Shown: positions 1 to 8,953 of the stretch, one piece after another
How the letters are laid out: every line of letters begins with the position of its first letter
Position numbering within the stretch: the stretch's first letter is position 1
Origin: Marinilactibacillus sp036039175
GTDB taxonomy: Bacteria > Bacillota > Bacilli > Lactobacillales > Carnobacteriaceae_A
DNA length: 64,000 bases
Assembly (NCBI RefSeq): GCF_036039175.1
Contig: NZ_JAYXKP010000009.1
Span: 1-64,000, forward strand
Direction: 5' to 3'
Notes under the pieces: model-generated
Database searches by the model: none
Seen by the model: the letters and a program-made list of their open reading frames with translations, nothing else
What the model was told of the DNA's origin: nothing
Position numbers and translations under genes: made by a program

Positions 1-44
1 AGCCTTCCAAGCTGTCGTCGCGAGTTCGATTCTCGTCACCCGCT
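1..44 (+). tRNA. tRNA-Gly (anticodon UCC), 3' part
   Basis: The window opens inside a tRNA. The anticodon loop CTTCCAA (5-11) gives anticodon UCC, so glycine. It is followed by the 3' side of the anticodon stem, a variable region, a T-arm with loop TTCGATT (25-31), and the acceptor 3' strand CACCCGC (37-43) with discriminator T44. The next three bases are TCA, not CCA, so the CCA end appears not to be encoded. The 5' half lies outside the window. Confidence 0.9.
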
Positions 45-50
45 TCATAT

Positions 51-87
51 AAAAAGCGATTCATCATTTAAGATGAATCGCTTTTTT
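51..87 (+). terminator. Rho-independent terminator after tRNA-Gly
   Basis: A 15-bp arm (51-65) pairs with 72-86 around a six-base loop and ends in a run of six T. It starts only seven bases after the tRNA, so it ends the tRNA transcript. The A-rich 5' arm means it could also work for the leftward acetyltransferase gene that ends at 138. Confidence 0.9.
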
Positions 88-137
88 GTACTCATTATCT
101 ACTACTCGAATGGCCTTTTTTAGTGAAATCTAATAAA

Positions 138-578
138 TTACTTTGTTAATGGTTTTACGTAACAGATAATTCTGGCGGCTTCTTTGAATCCTGAATTCGT
201 GTGAAAAAGGGTGCTTTCGGAATTTTCGAATGCACAATCACTAGCAAATTCAGTGCATCCTTTTTGCAAAGCCCACTGTTCGCAGTGTTCTAATAATTCT
301 TGAGCTATCTTATGTCTTCTGTAATAGGGTTCTACATAAATACCTTCTAAATATCCTACAGGAGAAGTGTTTGTGCCTTCCACGTAGTCGTGTCTTAAAG
401 AAGTCTGAGCATAACCGATAGCTTTGTCATTCATATAGTAAAGGTAAGCAGTATGATTAAAATGAGTTATCAAAGTATGAAATAATGCAGATAGTTCTTC
501 ACTAGTCATATCAGGCCATAAAGATTTCAGTAATGTGTAAGTGTCGTTTCTATGAATTTCTGTTACTTCAGTAATCAC
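138..578 (-). CDS. GNAT acetyltransferase, AAC(6')-I-like
   Basis: A GCN5-related N-acetyltransferase of about 146 residues that looks like aminoglycoside 6'-N-acetyltransferases of the AAC(6')-I type. Family marks visible are an N-terminal LWPD, the block SPVGYLEGIYVEPYYR with its acetyl-CoA binding region, then GCTEFASD, EN and a C-terminal FHTNSGF. Start choice: a GTG at 578 has AAAGGAAG seven bases upstream; an upstream TTG at 605 would place that site inside the gene. It lies just downstream of, and in the same direction as, the membrane-protein gene, so they are probably co-transcribed. Known members acetylate aminoglycosides; whether this one uses a drug, a polyamine or another amine cannot be told from sequence. 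Confidence 0.82.
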   Translation of the reverse strand: MITEVTEIHRNDTYTLLKSLWPDMTSEELSALFHTLITHFNHTAYLYYMNDKAIGYAQTSLRHDYVEGTNTSPVGYLEGIYVEPYYRRHKIAQELLEHCEQWALQKGCTEFASDCAFENSESTLFHTNSGFKEAARIICYVKPLTK

Positions 579-619
579 TCTATGACTTCCTTTCTCAATC
601 TTCAAATTATGAGATAGCT

Positions 620-1348
620 TTAGTAAAAAAAGTAAGTCAACAATAAGATTACCGCATAGTTGAAGAAAAATAAGATGATTTTATTTAAATTTGTAAGTTT
701 GACTGGGTTTAGCAGTAATGCCGGAGCAGTCAACAACATTCCTAAACTTAACCAAGTGCTGTTTGTCCACAGCATGGCAATAGTTAATACATAAGCAATA
801 CTCATGAATTGGATCTCAAAGGAGCGTTTGACTGGCTTATTCCTCTCTGAAGTTTCAGCTAAAAATATAGGAATAAGTAAGGGAATAAAGAATCGCAGAA
901 GAACTAGAGAAAAGAAGCCAGTATGAATATAAAAGCCTATTGTATTGAGTAGTAAAGCCTTTAATACTGTTGAAATAGATATAGAAAAAAGGTCGAGTTC
1001 ATAGAGTTTAAAAAAATAAACTGTCTGGGTCAGTATCCCATAACATAGGAGTAAAAGAAAAGTAGCAACTGAATGAACAATTAGGAAATAGGTTAAATTT
1101 AACAATAGCAGACCCTCTAATATTAGGATGAGTGTCTTTTTAAGCATTTTTTTCTCGTTCAAGGACGCCTTAAGATTCACCTCAATGACTTGATTGATTA
1201 GAACAAAGGTCGTCAAAAGGAAGAAAGAAAGGAAGTTGAGGTTGGAATAGGTTAAGGAAAGAATCGTTCCTATTAGTATGTAAAATATAGGTAGTAAAAT
1301 ATATGAAAATAATGGATTATTAATGGTTTCAGATACTCTAAATTTCAA
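620..1348 (-). CDS. Polytopic membrane protein, possibly UbiA-like fold
   Basis: I do not recognise this protein with certainty. It is about 242 residues and very hydrophobic, with roughly seven to eight predicted membrane helices. A loop after the second helix reads NQVIEVN, which sits where UbiA prenyltransferases have their NDxxDxxxD motif, but the aspartates are missing, so a related but inactive or altered fold is only a guess. Start choice: AAAGGATGATA ends a few bases before a TTG at 1348, which suits a ribosome-binding site; the ATG at 1357 would directly abut the AAAGG. It is transcribed divergently from metK and precedes the acetyltransferase gene by some 40 bases. Confidence 0.65.
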   Translation of the reverse strand: MKFRVSETINNPLFSYILLPIFYILIGTILSLTYSNLNFLSFFLLTTFVLINQVIEVNLKASLNEKKMLKKTLILILEGLLLLNLTYFLIVHSVATFLLLLCYGILTQTVYFFKLYELDLFSISISTVLKALLLNTIGFYIHTGFFSLVLLRFFIPLLIPIFLAETSERNKPVKRSFEIQFMSIAYVLTIAMLWTNSTWLSLGMLLTAPALLLNPVKLTNLNKIILFFFNYAVILLLTYFFY

Positions 1349-1435
1349 TCTTATCATCCTTTAGTATAGTAGTGTTTAACTTTATCATATCATAATTATA
1401 TAAGATTACCTGAAATAATTTTGAATTCAGAATGA

Positions 1436-1465
1436 TTGTTCTTCCCTAATGTGGTAGAATAATAT
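1436..1465 (+). promoter_or_regulatory. Sigma-A promoter for metK
   Basis: TTGTTC (1436-1441) and TATA-like TAATAT (1460-1465) are 18 bases apart. Transcription would begin near 1471, which is the first base of the SMK-box leader, so promoter and riboswitch fit together. Confidence 0.7.
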
Positions 1466-1470
1466 AGGTT

Positions 1471-1549
1471 TACAATGAATTCCCGATAGGACGACCACAG
1501 ACCAGGTCGGAAGCCTTGTAACCGATAATACAGTAGGGGGAATACTACA
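1471..1549 (+). promoter_or_regulatory. SMK-box (SAM-III) riboswitch upstream of metK
   Basis: The leader matches the SMK-box architecture of Lactobacillales metK genes. It has ATTCCCGATAGG (1479-1490), a short hairpin CGACC/GGTCG (1492-1496 with 1505-1509), the conserved GCCTTGTAACCGA (1513-1525) and then GGGGGAAT (1536-1543), which is the ribosome-binding site. ATTCCC can pair with GGGGAAT, hiding the Shine-Dalgarno sequence. In the characterised family S-adenosylmethionine stabilises this pairing and shuts off translation, so this is product feedback on the synthetase encoded next door. Confidence 0.92.
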
Positions 1550-2740
1550 ATGGAAGAAAAAAAATTATTTACGTCAGAATCTGTTTCAGAAGGACATCCG
1601 GATAAAATCGCTGATCAGATCAGTGATGCTGTACTAGACGCAATTCTTGAAAAGGACCCAGATGCTCGTGTAGCCTGTGAGACTATGGTAACAACCGGTT
1701 TAGTCTTAATTGCTGGTGAAATCAGAACGAATACGTATGTCGATATGCAGAAAATTGCTAGAGATACTATTCGAGAGATCGGTTATACGCGTGCTAAGTA
1801 TGGTTTCGATGCGGATACATGTGCAGTACTCGTTTCAATTGATGATCAGTCACCAGATATTTCTATTGGAGTAGATGATTCAGCTGAGTCAAAAGCTTCA
1901 AATGAAAATGATTCACTTGATAAAATAGGAGCTGGAGACCAAGGGCTTATGTTTGGATTTGCTTCAAACGAAACGCCAGAGTTGATGCCTTTACCTATTT
2001 CTTTAAGTCATCGTCTAACGAGAAGGATTGCTCAAGTCAGAAAAGAAGAAATATTAGATTATCTTAGACCGGATGCTAAAGCTCAGGTCACAGTTGAATA
2101 TGATGAGCATGATCAACCTAAGCGTATAGATGCAATCGTAGTGAGTACTCAACATTCTCCTGAGATAGATTACGAAACTTTGAAAAATGATGTGATCAAA
2201 CATGTCGTTAAAGAAGTGATCCCAGCAAAATGGTTGGATGAAGAAACGAAATATTATATTAATCCTACTGGTAGATTTGTAGTTGGTGGACCTCAAGGGG
2301 ATGCCGGATTAACAGGTAGAAAAATTATCGTTGATACCTACGGTGGATACGCAAGACACGGTGGAGGAGCGTTTTCTGGGAAAGATGCTACTAAAGTAGA
2401 TCGATCAGCCAGCTACGCGGCTCGTTATATCGCTAAGAATCTTGTTGCTGCAGGGATTGCAGATAAAGTTGAAGTGCAACTAGCTTATGCTATAGGTGTG
2501 GCTCAACCCGTTTCAATAGCAGTAGATACCTTTGAAACCGGAAAAGTGGTTAATTCGAAAATTATTGAAGCCATTCGTCAGACATTTGACCTTAGACCAG
2601 CTGGCATTATTAAAATGCTTGATCTACAACGCCCGATATATAAGCAGACAGCTGCTTATGGTCATTTCGGCCGTACAGATATTGATCTGCCGTGGGAAAA
2701 TGTAGATAAAGTAGACAATCTTAAAACACTTCTACTATAA
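1550..2740 (+). CDS. metK: S-adenosylmethionine synthetase
   Basis: Methionine adenosyltransferase, cytosolic, makes S-adenosylmethionine from ATP and methionine. It has 396 residues, the usual length. Visible family signatures are GHPDK (15-19) near the N-terminus, the ATP-binding GAGDQGLMFG (about 127-136) and the glycine-rich GGGAFSGKD (about 271-279). The ATG is preceded by the GGGGGA site that forms part of the SMK-box riboswitch. It stands alone between its own promoter and a terminator. Confidence 0.98.
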   Translation: MEEKKLFTSESVSEGHPDKIADQISDAVLDAILEKDPDARVACETMVTTGLVLIAGEIRTNTYVDMQKIARDTIREIGYTRAKYGFDADTCAVLVSIDDQSPDISIGVDDSAESKASNENDSLDKIGAGDQGLMFGFASNETPELMPLPISLSHRLTRRIAQVRKEEILDYLRPDAKAQVTVEYDEHDQPKRIDAIVVSTQHSPEIDYETLKNDVIKHVVKEVIPAKWLDEETKYYINPTGRFVVGGPQGDAGLTGRKIIVDTYGGYARHGGGAFSGKDATKVDRSASYAARYIAKNLVAAGIADKVEVQLAYAIGVAQPVSIAVDTFETGKVVNSKIIEAIRQTFDLRPAGIIKMLDLQRPIYKQTAAYGHFGRTDIDLPWENVDKVDNLKTLLL

Positions 2741-2759
2741 ATCGATAAGTTCATACTCT

Positions 2760-2790
2760 AAGACTAGAGCCTTGTTGTTCTAGTCTTTTT
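2760..2790 (+). terminator. Terminator after metK
   Basis: Perfect 9-bp hairpin AAGACTAGA/TCTAGTCTT with a ten-base loop, ending in five T. It separates metK from the peptidase pair. Confidence 0.88.
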
Positions 2791-2850
2791 GTTATTTAAA
2801 TAAGTGGTAGAAACCGAAATAAGCTAAGTGAAAACGATTCAGGAGGATAT

Positions 2851-4104
2851 ATGCAAATAGAACTGGTAAAAGGGGTTAATTTAAAAGTATTATCGACTCA
2901 AAAATTTAAAACAGTGTCTATTAGAATCAATTTCAAGTCTTTAATAGATGCCAATGAAATTACGAAAAGAGCCTTATTAGCAAACTTACTAAGTACGAAT
3001 AGTCAGCATTATCCAACACAAACAGACTATAGAACGGCACTTTCAGAACTTTATGGCGCGCAGTTATCATCAGATGTTTCCAAGGTAGGCAAGTATCATG
3101 TATTAACTTTGGATTTAGATATAGTAGACGAAACGTATTTAAATGAAACAGGATTGTTCGAAAAAGCAACAGAATTTCTAAAAAGCATTCTTTTTTATCC
3201 AAATGTATATGATGGTGCTTTTCATAAAGAAACGTTTCAAAGAGAACTAGAAAACTTAAAAGACGAATACGAAGCGGTATACGAAGATAAGCAAGAATAT
3301 GCTGGGATAGAAACTAGCCGCCTTTATTTTGATACTTTGGAACAACAAATTCCTTCTTGGGGTAGGCTAGAAGATTTAACTGGATTGTCTCAAAGAGATT
3401 TGTATGCTGTTTATCAAGATATGATTTTAAATGACAAAATCGATATTGTGGTTTTAGGTGATCTTGAAGAAGAGAGAGTTAAAAAAGCTTTCGTTGATTT
3501 CAATTTCAAAGCTCGAACGGTCAATAACGAATCGTTGTTTTATAGCATTAATGAAGTTAAAGATGTAACTAGAAAAAAAGAAATTCAACCAATCACACAA
3601 GCAAAACTTAATTTGGCGTATAAAACGACTATATATTATCATCAAGACCATTATTATGCTGGACAAGTATTTAATGGGTTATTCGGTGGCTTCCCACATT
3701 CTAATTTATTCACAATTTTAAGAGAACAAGAGGGACTAGCTTACGACATTGCGAGCGGAATCGATAGTTTTAATGGAGTACTTTATGTTCAATCAGGAAT
3801 TGAATCTACGAAAGCTATAAAGGTTGAAAAATTAGTAGCAGAACAATTAAACTCTATTCAAGAAGGCGCTTTTTCTGAAGATGTTATATTTCAAACTAAG
3901 GCTTTGTTGAAGAATGCTCTAATCCAATCCGAAGACCATGCAGAAAGTCTGATAGAAAAGTATTACAGTTTTAATTTAATCGATAAACCGATGATAAGTC
4001 TTGTAGAATGGGCTGATAGAATTGATGCTGTTTCAAAACAAGATATTATAGATGTAGCGAAAACGGTAGAATTAAAAGCCGTATTCTTATTATCGGGAGA
4101 GTGA
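2851..4104 (+). CDS. ymfF: M16 family peptidase-like protein, inactive partner (YmfF)
   Basis: A 417-residue member of the insulinase/pitrilysin (M16B) family, matching YmfF. The zinc motif HxxEH is absent, which is normal for the non-catalytic member of such pairs. The Shine-Dalgarno sequence AGGAGG sits just before the ATG. The next gene, ymfH, begins eight bases later and carries the zinc motif, so the two likely form a heterodimer. In Bacillus and streptococci this pair lies upstream of rodZ and pgsA, as here. The natural substrate in this organism is unknown. Confidence 0.9.
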   Translation: MQIELVKGVNLKVLSTQKFKTVSIRINFKSLIDANEITKRALLANLLSTNSQHYPTQTDYRTALSELYGAQLSSDVSKVGKYHVLTLDLDIVDETYLNETGLFEKATEFLKSILFYPNVYDGAFHKETFQRELENLKDEYEAVYEDKQEYAGIETSRLYFDTLEQQIPSWGRLEDLTGLSQRDLYAVYQDMILNDKIDIVVLGDLEEERVKKAFVDFNFKARTVNNESLFYSINEVKDVTRKKEIQPITQAKLNLAYKTTIYYHQDHYYAGQVFNGLFGGFPHSNLFTILREQEGLAYDIASGIDSFNGVLYVQSGIESTKAIKVEKLVAEQLNSIQEGAFSEDVIFQTKALLKNALIQSEDHAESLIEKYYSFNLIDKPMISLVEWADRIDAVSKQDIIDVAKTVELKAVFLLSGE

Positions 4105-4111
4105 GTCTAAG

Positions 4112-5401
4112 TTGAAAAAAATTGAATATAAGCATTTAAGAGAGACCCTCTATAGAGAGAAATTGGATAATGGGTTAACGATAACCGTGTTACCTAAAAA
4201 AGATTATCATACTACTTTCGCTTTGTTTAGTACGGAATTTGGGGCGATTGATCAACAATTTATTCCTTACGGAGAAAATAGATTTATACAGTTTCCTCCT
4301 GGTATTGCCCACTTTCTTGAGCATAAACTTTTTGAAACTGAATCAGGAGACGTATTTGATCAATTTGCGCACCATGGAGCTTCAGCAAACGCTTTTACAG
4401 GTTTAACTAAAACGGCTTATCTTTTCTCTAGCACAAGCTCTATAAAAGAGAATATAGAAACCCTTTTAAATTTTGTACAAGAACCTTATTTCACAGACGA
4501 ATCTGTTGAAAGAGAAAAAGAGATCATTGGTCAAGAGATTCAAATGTATGAAGATCAGCCAGAGTGGACGGTCGCTTTAGGGCTACTTAAAAATTTATAC
4601 CCCAATCACCCAGTCAGCAACGACATTGCAGGGACATTGAACAGTATTCAAAAGATTACAGCGGACGATTTATATCGTAATCACCGTACGTTTTATCACC
4701 CAAGTAACATGCAATTATTTGTGGCGGGGAATATTGATGAAAAAGAGATCATAGAGTGGGTCAAAAAAAATCAGTTAGATAAATATTTTGAGAGTGAAAA
4801 AGAGATTAAAAGACAATTCCCAGTTGTGCAGCAACAAGAACTCATTCCTTATAAATCAATCGAAGCTGATGTAGTTAAAGCCAAAGTATTGATTGGTATA
4901 AAAGGTGATAACGATGACCTTGAAGGTGTCGAAGCTTTAAGGTATTCAATCAAGATGGAGTTTTTATTGAAATTGCTTTTTGGAGAGACTTCCACGACCT
5001 ATTTAAAGTTATACAATGAACGTCTAATAGATGATAGTTTTAATTATGAACATACAGTTGAGAGACAAATTGATTATCTTAGTATTGGGGGAGATGCGAA
5101 AGACCCTTACGAGTTAACGATGATCCTTAAGACACTCTTATTAACGGCATCTGAGAGTCCAGATTTAAATGAAGTGCATTTTGATTTAGTTAAAAAAAGA
5201 AGTATCGGACAAGAATTACAATCACTGAACTCTTTGGAATATATTGCTCAACAATTCGTTGACCTTTCAGAGATGGAAGCATCCGTTTTTGATATTGTAC
5301 CGTTAATGGAACAAATTAAATTGGAGGATATTAAACAATTAGCTTCAAGCTTTTTGATAGAAAAAAACATGTCTGTATTTCATGTTCTCAAAAGAACTTA
5401 G
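4112..5401 (+). CDS. ymfH: M16 family zinc peptidase (YmfH)
   Basis: Catalytic member of the M16B pair, 429 residues. The inverted zinc motif HFLEH is at 67-71, with the third ligand likely the glutamate in QEIQMYED at about 142, a spacing typical of the family. It starts with TTG, eight bases after the ymfF stop, preceded by GGGAGAGTGAG, so the two genes are translated from one message. Known homologues are cytosolic and often linked to peptide maturation. The ymfI and ymfJ genes that follow in Bacillus are missing here; a 300-base gap leads to rodZ instead. Confidence 0.92.
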   Translation: MKKIEYKHLRETLYREKLDNGLTITVLPKKDYHTTFALFSTEFGAIDQQFIPYGENRFIQFPPGIAHFLEHKLFETESGDVFDQFAHHGASANAFTGLTKTAYLFSSTSSIKENIETLLNFVQEPYFTDESVEREKEIIGQEIQMYEDQPEWTVALGLLKNLYPNHPVSNDIAGTLNSIQKITADDLYRNHRTFYHPSNMQLFVAGNIDEKEIIEWVKKNQLDKYFESEKEIKRQFPVVQQQELIPYKSIEADVVKAKVLIGIKGDNDDLEGVEALRYSIKMEFLLKLLFGETSTTYLKLYNERLIDDSFNYEHTVERQIDYLSIGGDAKDPYELTMILKTLLLTASESPDLNEVHFDLVKKRSIGQELQSLNSLEYIAQQFVDLSEMEASVFDIVPLMEQIKLEDIKQLASSFLIEKNMSVFHVLKRT

Positions 5402-5713
5402 AGCTTGAATATGGGCTTTAAAATCAATAAATTTCAATCATTAATAAATCTTTAATAGGATCCAGTACAGATGCAATAATCACCCTATACTCAAAGTTTT
5501 TCGTGTGGTATACTTTTATAAATAGGTCCATAACCCTTGTTTTATATTAAATATAAACGGTTATATAATGAGTGTTAATAAAAAAATTATAAAGATTGAC
5601 CTGATCCCTGTAGAAATAGAAAATAGGTCCAAAGAATATGAATCACTAGAGTGGTTGTTTTCTATAGAAGTATAATACAGGCTATAAGAATGATATTAGG
5701 GTAGGTGACAAGA
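5402..5713 (+). other. Gene-free stretch before rodZ
   Basis: About 310 bases, AT-rich, with no ORF I can support. It holds an AT-rich dyad TTTATATT-A-AATATAAA (5541-5557), two copies of AAATAGGTCC (from about 5519 and 5621) and several possible -10 boxes: TGGTATACT (5506-5514), TATAAT (5564-5569) and TATAAT (5671-5676). None has a well-placed -35 box. A promoter for rodZ-pgsA is expected here; TGGTATACT, an extended -10, is one option. I see no clear terminator for ymfH. Confidence 0.5.
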
Positions 5714-6610
<897 letters not shown>

Positions 6611-6686
6611 TAGAATGCTTTTTCAGAGAAAGACCGAGTTAATTCCATTAACCCTGGTCTTTCATTTGAATGTCTAGGAGGAAACT

Positions 6687-7274
6687 ATGAATTTACCGAA
6701 TAAACTAACGATGCTTAGAATCTTCATGATTCCGATATTTATCGTACTAGTGGTTATGCCTATAGATTTAGGAACTTTAGAAATCTTAAATTCTTCTATT
6801 GAAGTTAAGCTATTGATTGCGACGATTGTTTTCGCTGTTGCCAGTTTCACTGATTGGTTGGACGGTTATCTTGCAAGGAAAATGAACATTGTATCAAACT
6901 TTGGGAAATTTGCAGATCCACTGGCAGATAAAATGCTGGTTATGACAGCACTGATTTTATTAGTTCAGTTAAATATGGCTCCCGCATGGGTTGTAGCGGT
7001 TATAGTATGTAGAGAACTGGCGGTTACGGGCTTGAGACTATTATTAGTTGAACAAGGTGGAACGGTATTGGCTGCATCTTGGCCAGGTAAAGTGAAAACT
7101 AATACGCAGATGCTTGCTATTATTTTTCTCTTGTTGAGTAATTTCCCTTTCAATTGGACAGGTATCCCCGTTGCGACAATTCTATTATATATTTGTCTAA
7201 TTTTCACTTTATATTCTGGATTTGACTATTTTTACAATGCGAGACATTTTTTCAAAGGAACCTTCAGTAGTTGA
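6687..7274 (+). CDS. pgsA: CDP-diacylglycerol--glycerol-3-phosphate phosphatidyltransferase
   Basis: Integral membrane enzyme making phosphatidylglycerol phosphate from CDP-diacylglycerol and glycerol-3-phosphate, the committed step to phosphatidylglycerol and cardiolipin. It has 195 residues with four to five membrane helices. The full CDP-alcohol transferase signature is seen: D59, G60, A63, R64, G73, D77 and D81 with the canonical spacing. AGGAGG lies just upstream of the ATG. It follows rodZ by 76 bases, and a strong terminator follows it. Confidence 0.97.
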   Translation: MNLPNKLTMLRIFMIPIFIVLVVMPIDLGTLEILNSSIEVKLLIATIVFAVASFTDWLDGYLARKMNIVSNFGKFADPLADKMLVMTALILLVQLNMAPAWVVAVIVCRELAVTGLRLLLVEQGGTVLAASWPGKVKTNTQMLAIIFLLLSNFPFNWTGIPVATILLYICLIFTLYSGFDYFYNARHFFKGTFSS

Positions 7275-7290
7275 TAGACATTTGAATAAG

Positions 7291-7328
7291 GCGTGTGTGA
7301 TCTTAAAGGATTGCGCACGCTTTTTTTT
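7291..7328 (+). terminator. Terminator after pgsA
   Basis: GCGTGTGTGATC (7291-7302) pairs, with a few G-U pairs, with GATTGCGCACGC (7309-7320) and is followed by eight T. Confidence 0.9.
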
Positions 7329-7436
7329 AATCCTTGAAGCGGTATTCTGAAATTTAATATGATAAAATCAAAATATGCTATCTAAAAAAATTAGATTAAG
7401 ATTAATCAAACAGTATTTATATGTAGGAGGAGTAGT

Positions 7437-8726
7437 ATGAAAGCTGAAATTATTACCGTTGGAACAGAATTATTAATGGGACAGGTGATTAATTCGAACG
7501 CTGCCTATTTATCTAAAGAATTATCTTCTCTTGGTATTGAGATTTATCATCAGGTAACTGTGGGAGACAATGCTGAAAGGCTAGCTGAAGCGATTAAAGT
7601 AGCCGAATCTAGAGTAGATACGATCATACTGACAGGAGGTCTTGGACCTACTGAAGATGACATAACAAAATCAGTGGTATCAAAGCATCTAGGCTTAAAT
7701 ATGGTCATACATGAAGAAACAGAAGAAAAAATTATTGAACGCCATAGAGATAGCGATTTCAAAATGCCAGAAAACAATCGACTTCAGGCGCTTATACTAG
7801 AAGGTTCAGAGCCCTTGCTAAACGACGATGGATTAGCAGTAGGGGTATTCTTAGAAAAAGATAATCGAGCTTATGTTATGCTTCCTGGACCACCAAGTGA
7901 ACTCAAACCTATGGTCGAAAACTATCTTAAAAATAGACTGATTGAACTGGAACAAGAAAATCAAAAATTAGTCTCTAGAATGATTAGATTGTTTGGTCTG
8001 ACAGAAGCTCAAGTAGCAGAGCAATTAGATAGTATAATTAAGGAACAATCCAATCCTACTATTGCTATTTATGCTTCTAACGGAGAATCAAAAGTTAGGA
8101 TAACTGCTAAAGGAAAGACTGAAGACGAGTGCGAAAAGATGATTACAGAAGTAGAAGAAGCAATAAAAGCTAAAATTGGTGATTACATTTACGGATATGG
8201 AGATCACACCCTTTCTTACGTTGTTCAGTCGCTTTTATTTGAACAAAGTAAAAAGATTACTGCTGCTGAAAGCTTGACCGGAGGGGCCTTTTTAAGTTGT
8301 ATTGCGAGTGAACAAGGTGCCAGTTCAGTACTTGATGGCGGAATCGTAGTTTACAGTTCTGAAAAGAAACATCAGGCTCTTGGCGTCTCAAATGAAACGA
8401 TTGACACGTATGGCGTGGTGAGTGCTGAGTGTGCAGTAGAAATGGCTGAGAAAGCTCTAGAAAAATTTGATGCAGATATTGCAGTATCTCTAACAGGCGT
8501 AGCAGGGCCTCATCCCCTAGAAGGTAAAGAAGCGGGAATTGTCTGGATAGGAATTGCACATAAAGGACAAACAACTTTTGCAAAGCACTTTCACTTTAAA
8601 AGAGACCGAGATAATAACAGAAATCTTGCAGTATTGAATGCTTTAAATCTTGTTCGTCGATCATTGCTGGGTCTTACAATACAAGAAAAAGTATTTTACA
8701 TGAATGATAACGACGAAAGAGCATAA
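7437..8726 (+). CDS. cinA: CinA: MoCF domain plus nicotinamide-nucleotide amidase domain
   Basis: Competence-damage-inducible protein of 429 residues, full length for the two-domain form. The N-terminal MoaB/MogA-like domain carries GGLGPTEDD (67-75), linked in known family members to ADP-ribose or FAD pyrophosphatase activity. The C-terminal PncC domain carries SLTGG (about 280) and GVAGP (about 353), typical of nicotinamide mononucleotide deamidase, which recycles NAD breakdown products. AGGAGGAG precedes the ATG. It lies upstream of recA, the order seen in Bacillus and streptococci, where the pair can be co-induced in competence; here recA also has its own promoter. Confidence 0.96.
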   Translation: MKAEIITVGTELLMGQVINSNAAYLSKELSSLGIEIYHQVTVGDNAERLAEAIKVAESRVDTIILTGGLGPTEDDITKSVVSKHLGLNMVIHEETEEKIIERHRDSDFKMPENNRLQALILEGSEPLLNDDGLAVGVFLEKDNRAYVMLPGPPSELKPMVENYLKNRLIELEQENQKLVSRMIRLFGLTEAQVAEQLDSIIKEQSNPTIAIYASNGESKVRITAKGKTEDECEKMITEVEEAIKAKIGDYIYGYGDHTLSYVVQSLLFEQSKKITAAESLTGGAFLSCIASEQGASSVLDGGIVVYSSEKKHQALGVSNETIDTYGVVSAECAVEMAEKALEKFDADIAVSLTGVAGPHPLEGKEAGIVWIGIAHKGQTTFAKHFHFKRDRDNNRNLAVLNALNLVRRSLLGLTIQEKVFYMNDNDERA

Positions 8727-8746
8727 AATGGAAAGTGCATTTATTG

Positions 8747-8760
8747 CGAATAAATGTTCG
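8747..8760 (+). promoter_or_regulatory. LexA (SOS) box upstream of recA
   Basis: CGAATAAATGTTCG differs by one base from the Gram-positive LexA operator CGAACNNNNGTTCG. It lies nine bases upstream of the recA -35 box, a position from which LexA could repress the recA promoter. The lexA gene itself is not in this window. Confidence 0.85.
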
Positions 8761-8768
8761 ATTTAAGC

Positions 8769-8797
8769 TTGCTTTTTGTTCAGAAAAACAGTAAAAT
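8769..8797 (+). promoter_or_regulatory. Sigma-A promoter for recA
   Basis: TTGCTT (8769-8774) and TAAAAT (8792-8797) are 17 bases apart. The resulting leader is about 150 bases and contains a hairpin, ATAGACTA (8831-8838) with TAGTCTAT (8854-8861); it is followed by A residues rather than T, so it is not a terminator for recA. Confidence 0.75.
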
Positions 8798-8953
8798 AAT
8801 AGAGTAGTAGAGAATGCACGTTTGCTATAAATAGACTAGATTCAAAAGAGGATTAGTCTATAAAAAAGCAATAAATGTGTAGGTTAAATAGTAGTAGTAA
8901 GCTTAAAAGTATATCAAAATTAAGTCCTGAATCAATAGGAGGAGAATATATTA

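Noticed and set aside
2829..2842. cre-like TGAAAACGATTCAG before ymfF
   Set aside because: Does not fit TGWAANCGNTNWCA at the last positions, and ymfFH is not a typical CcpA target.
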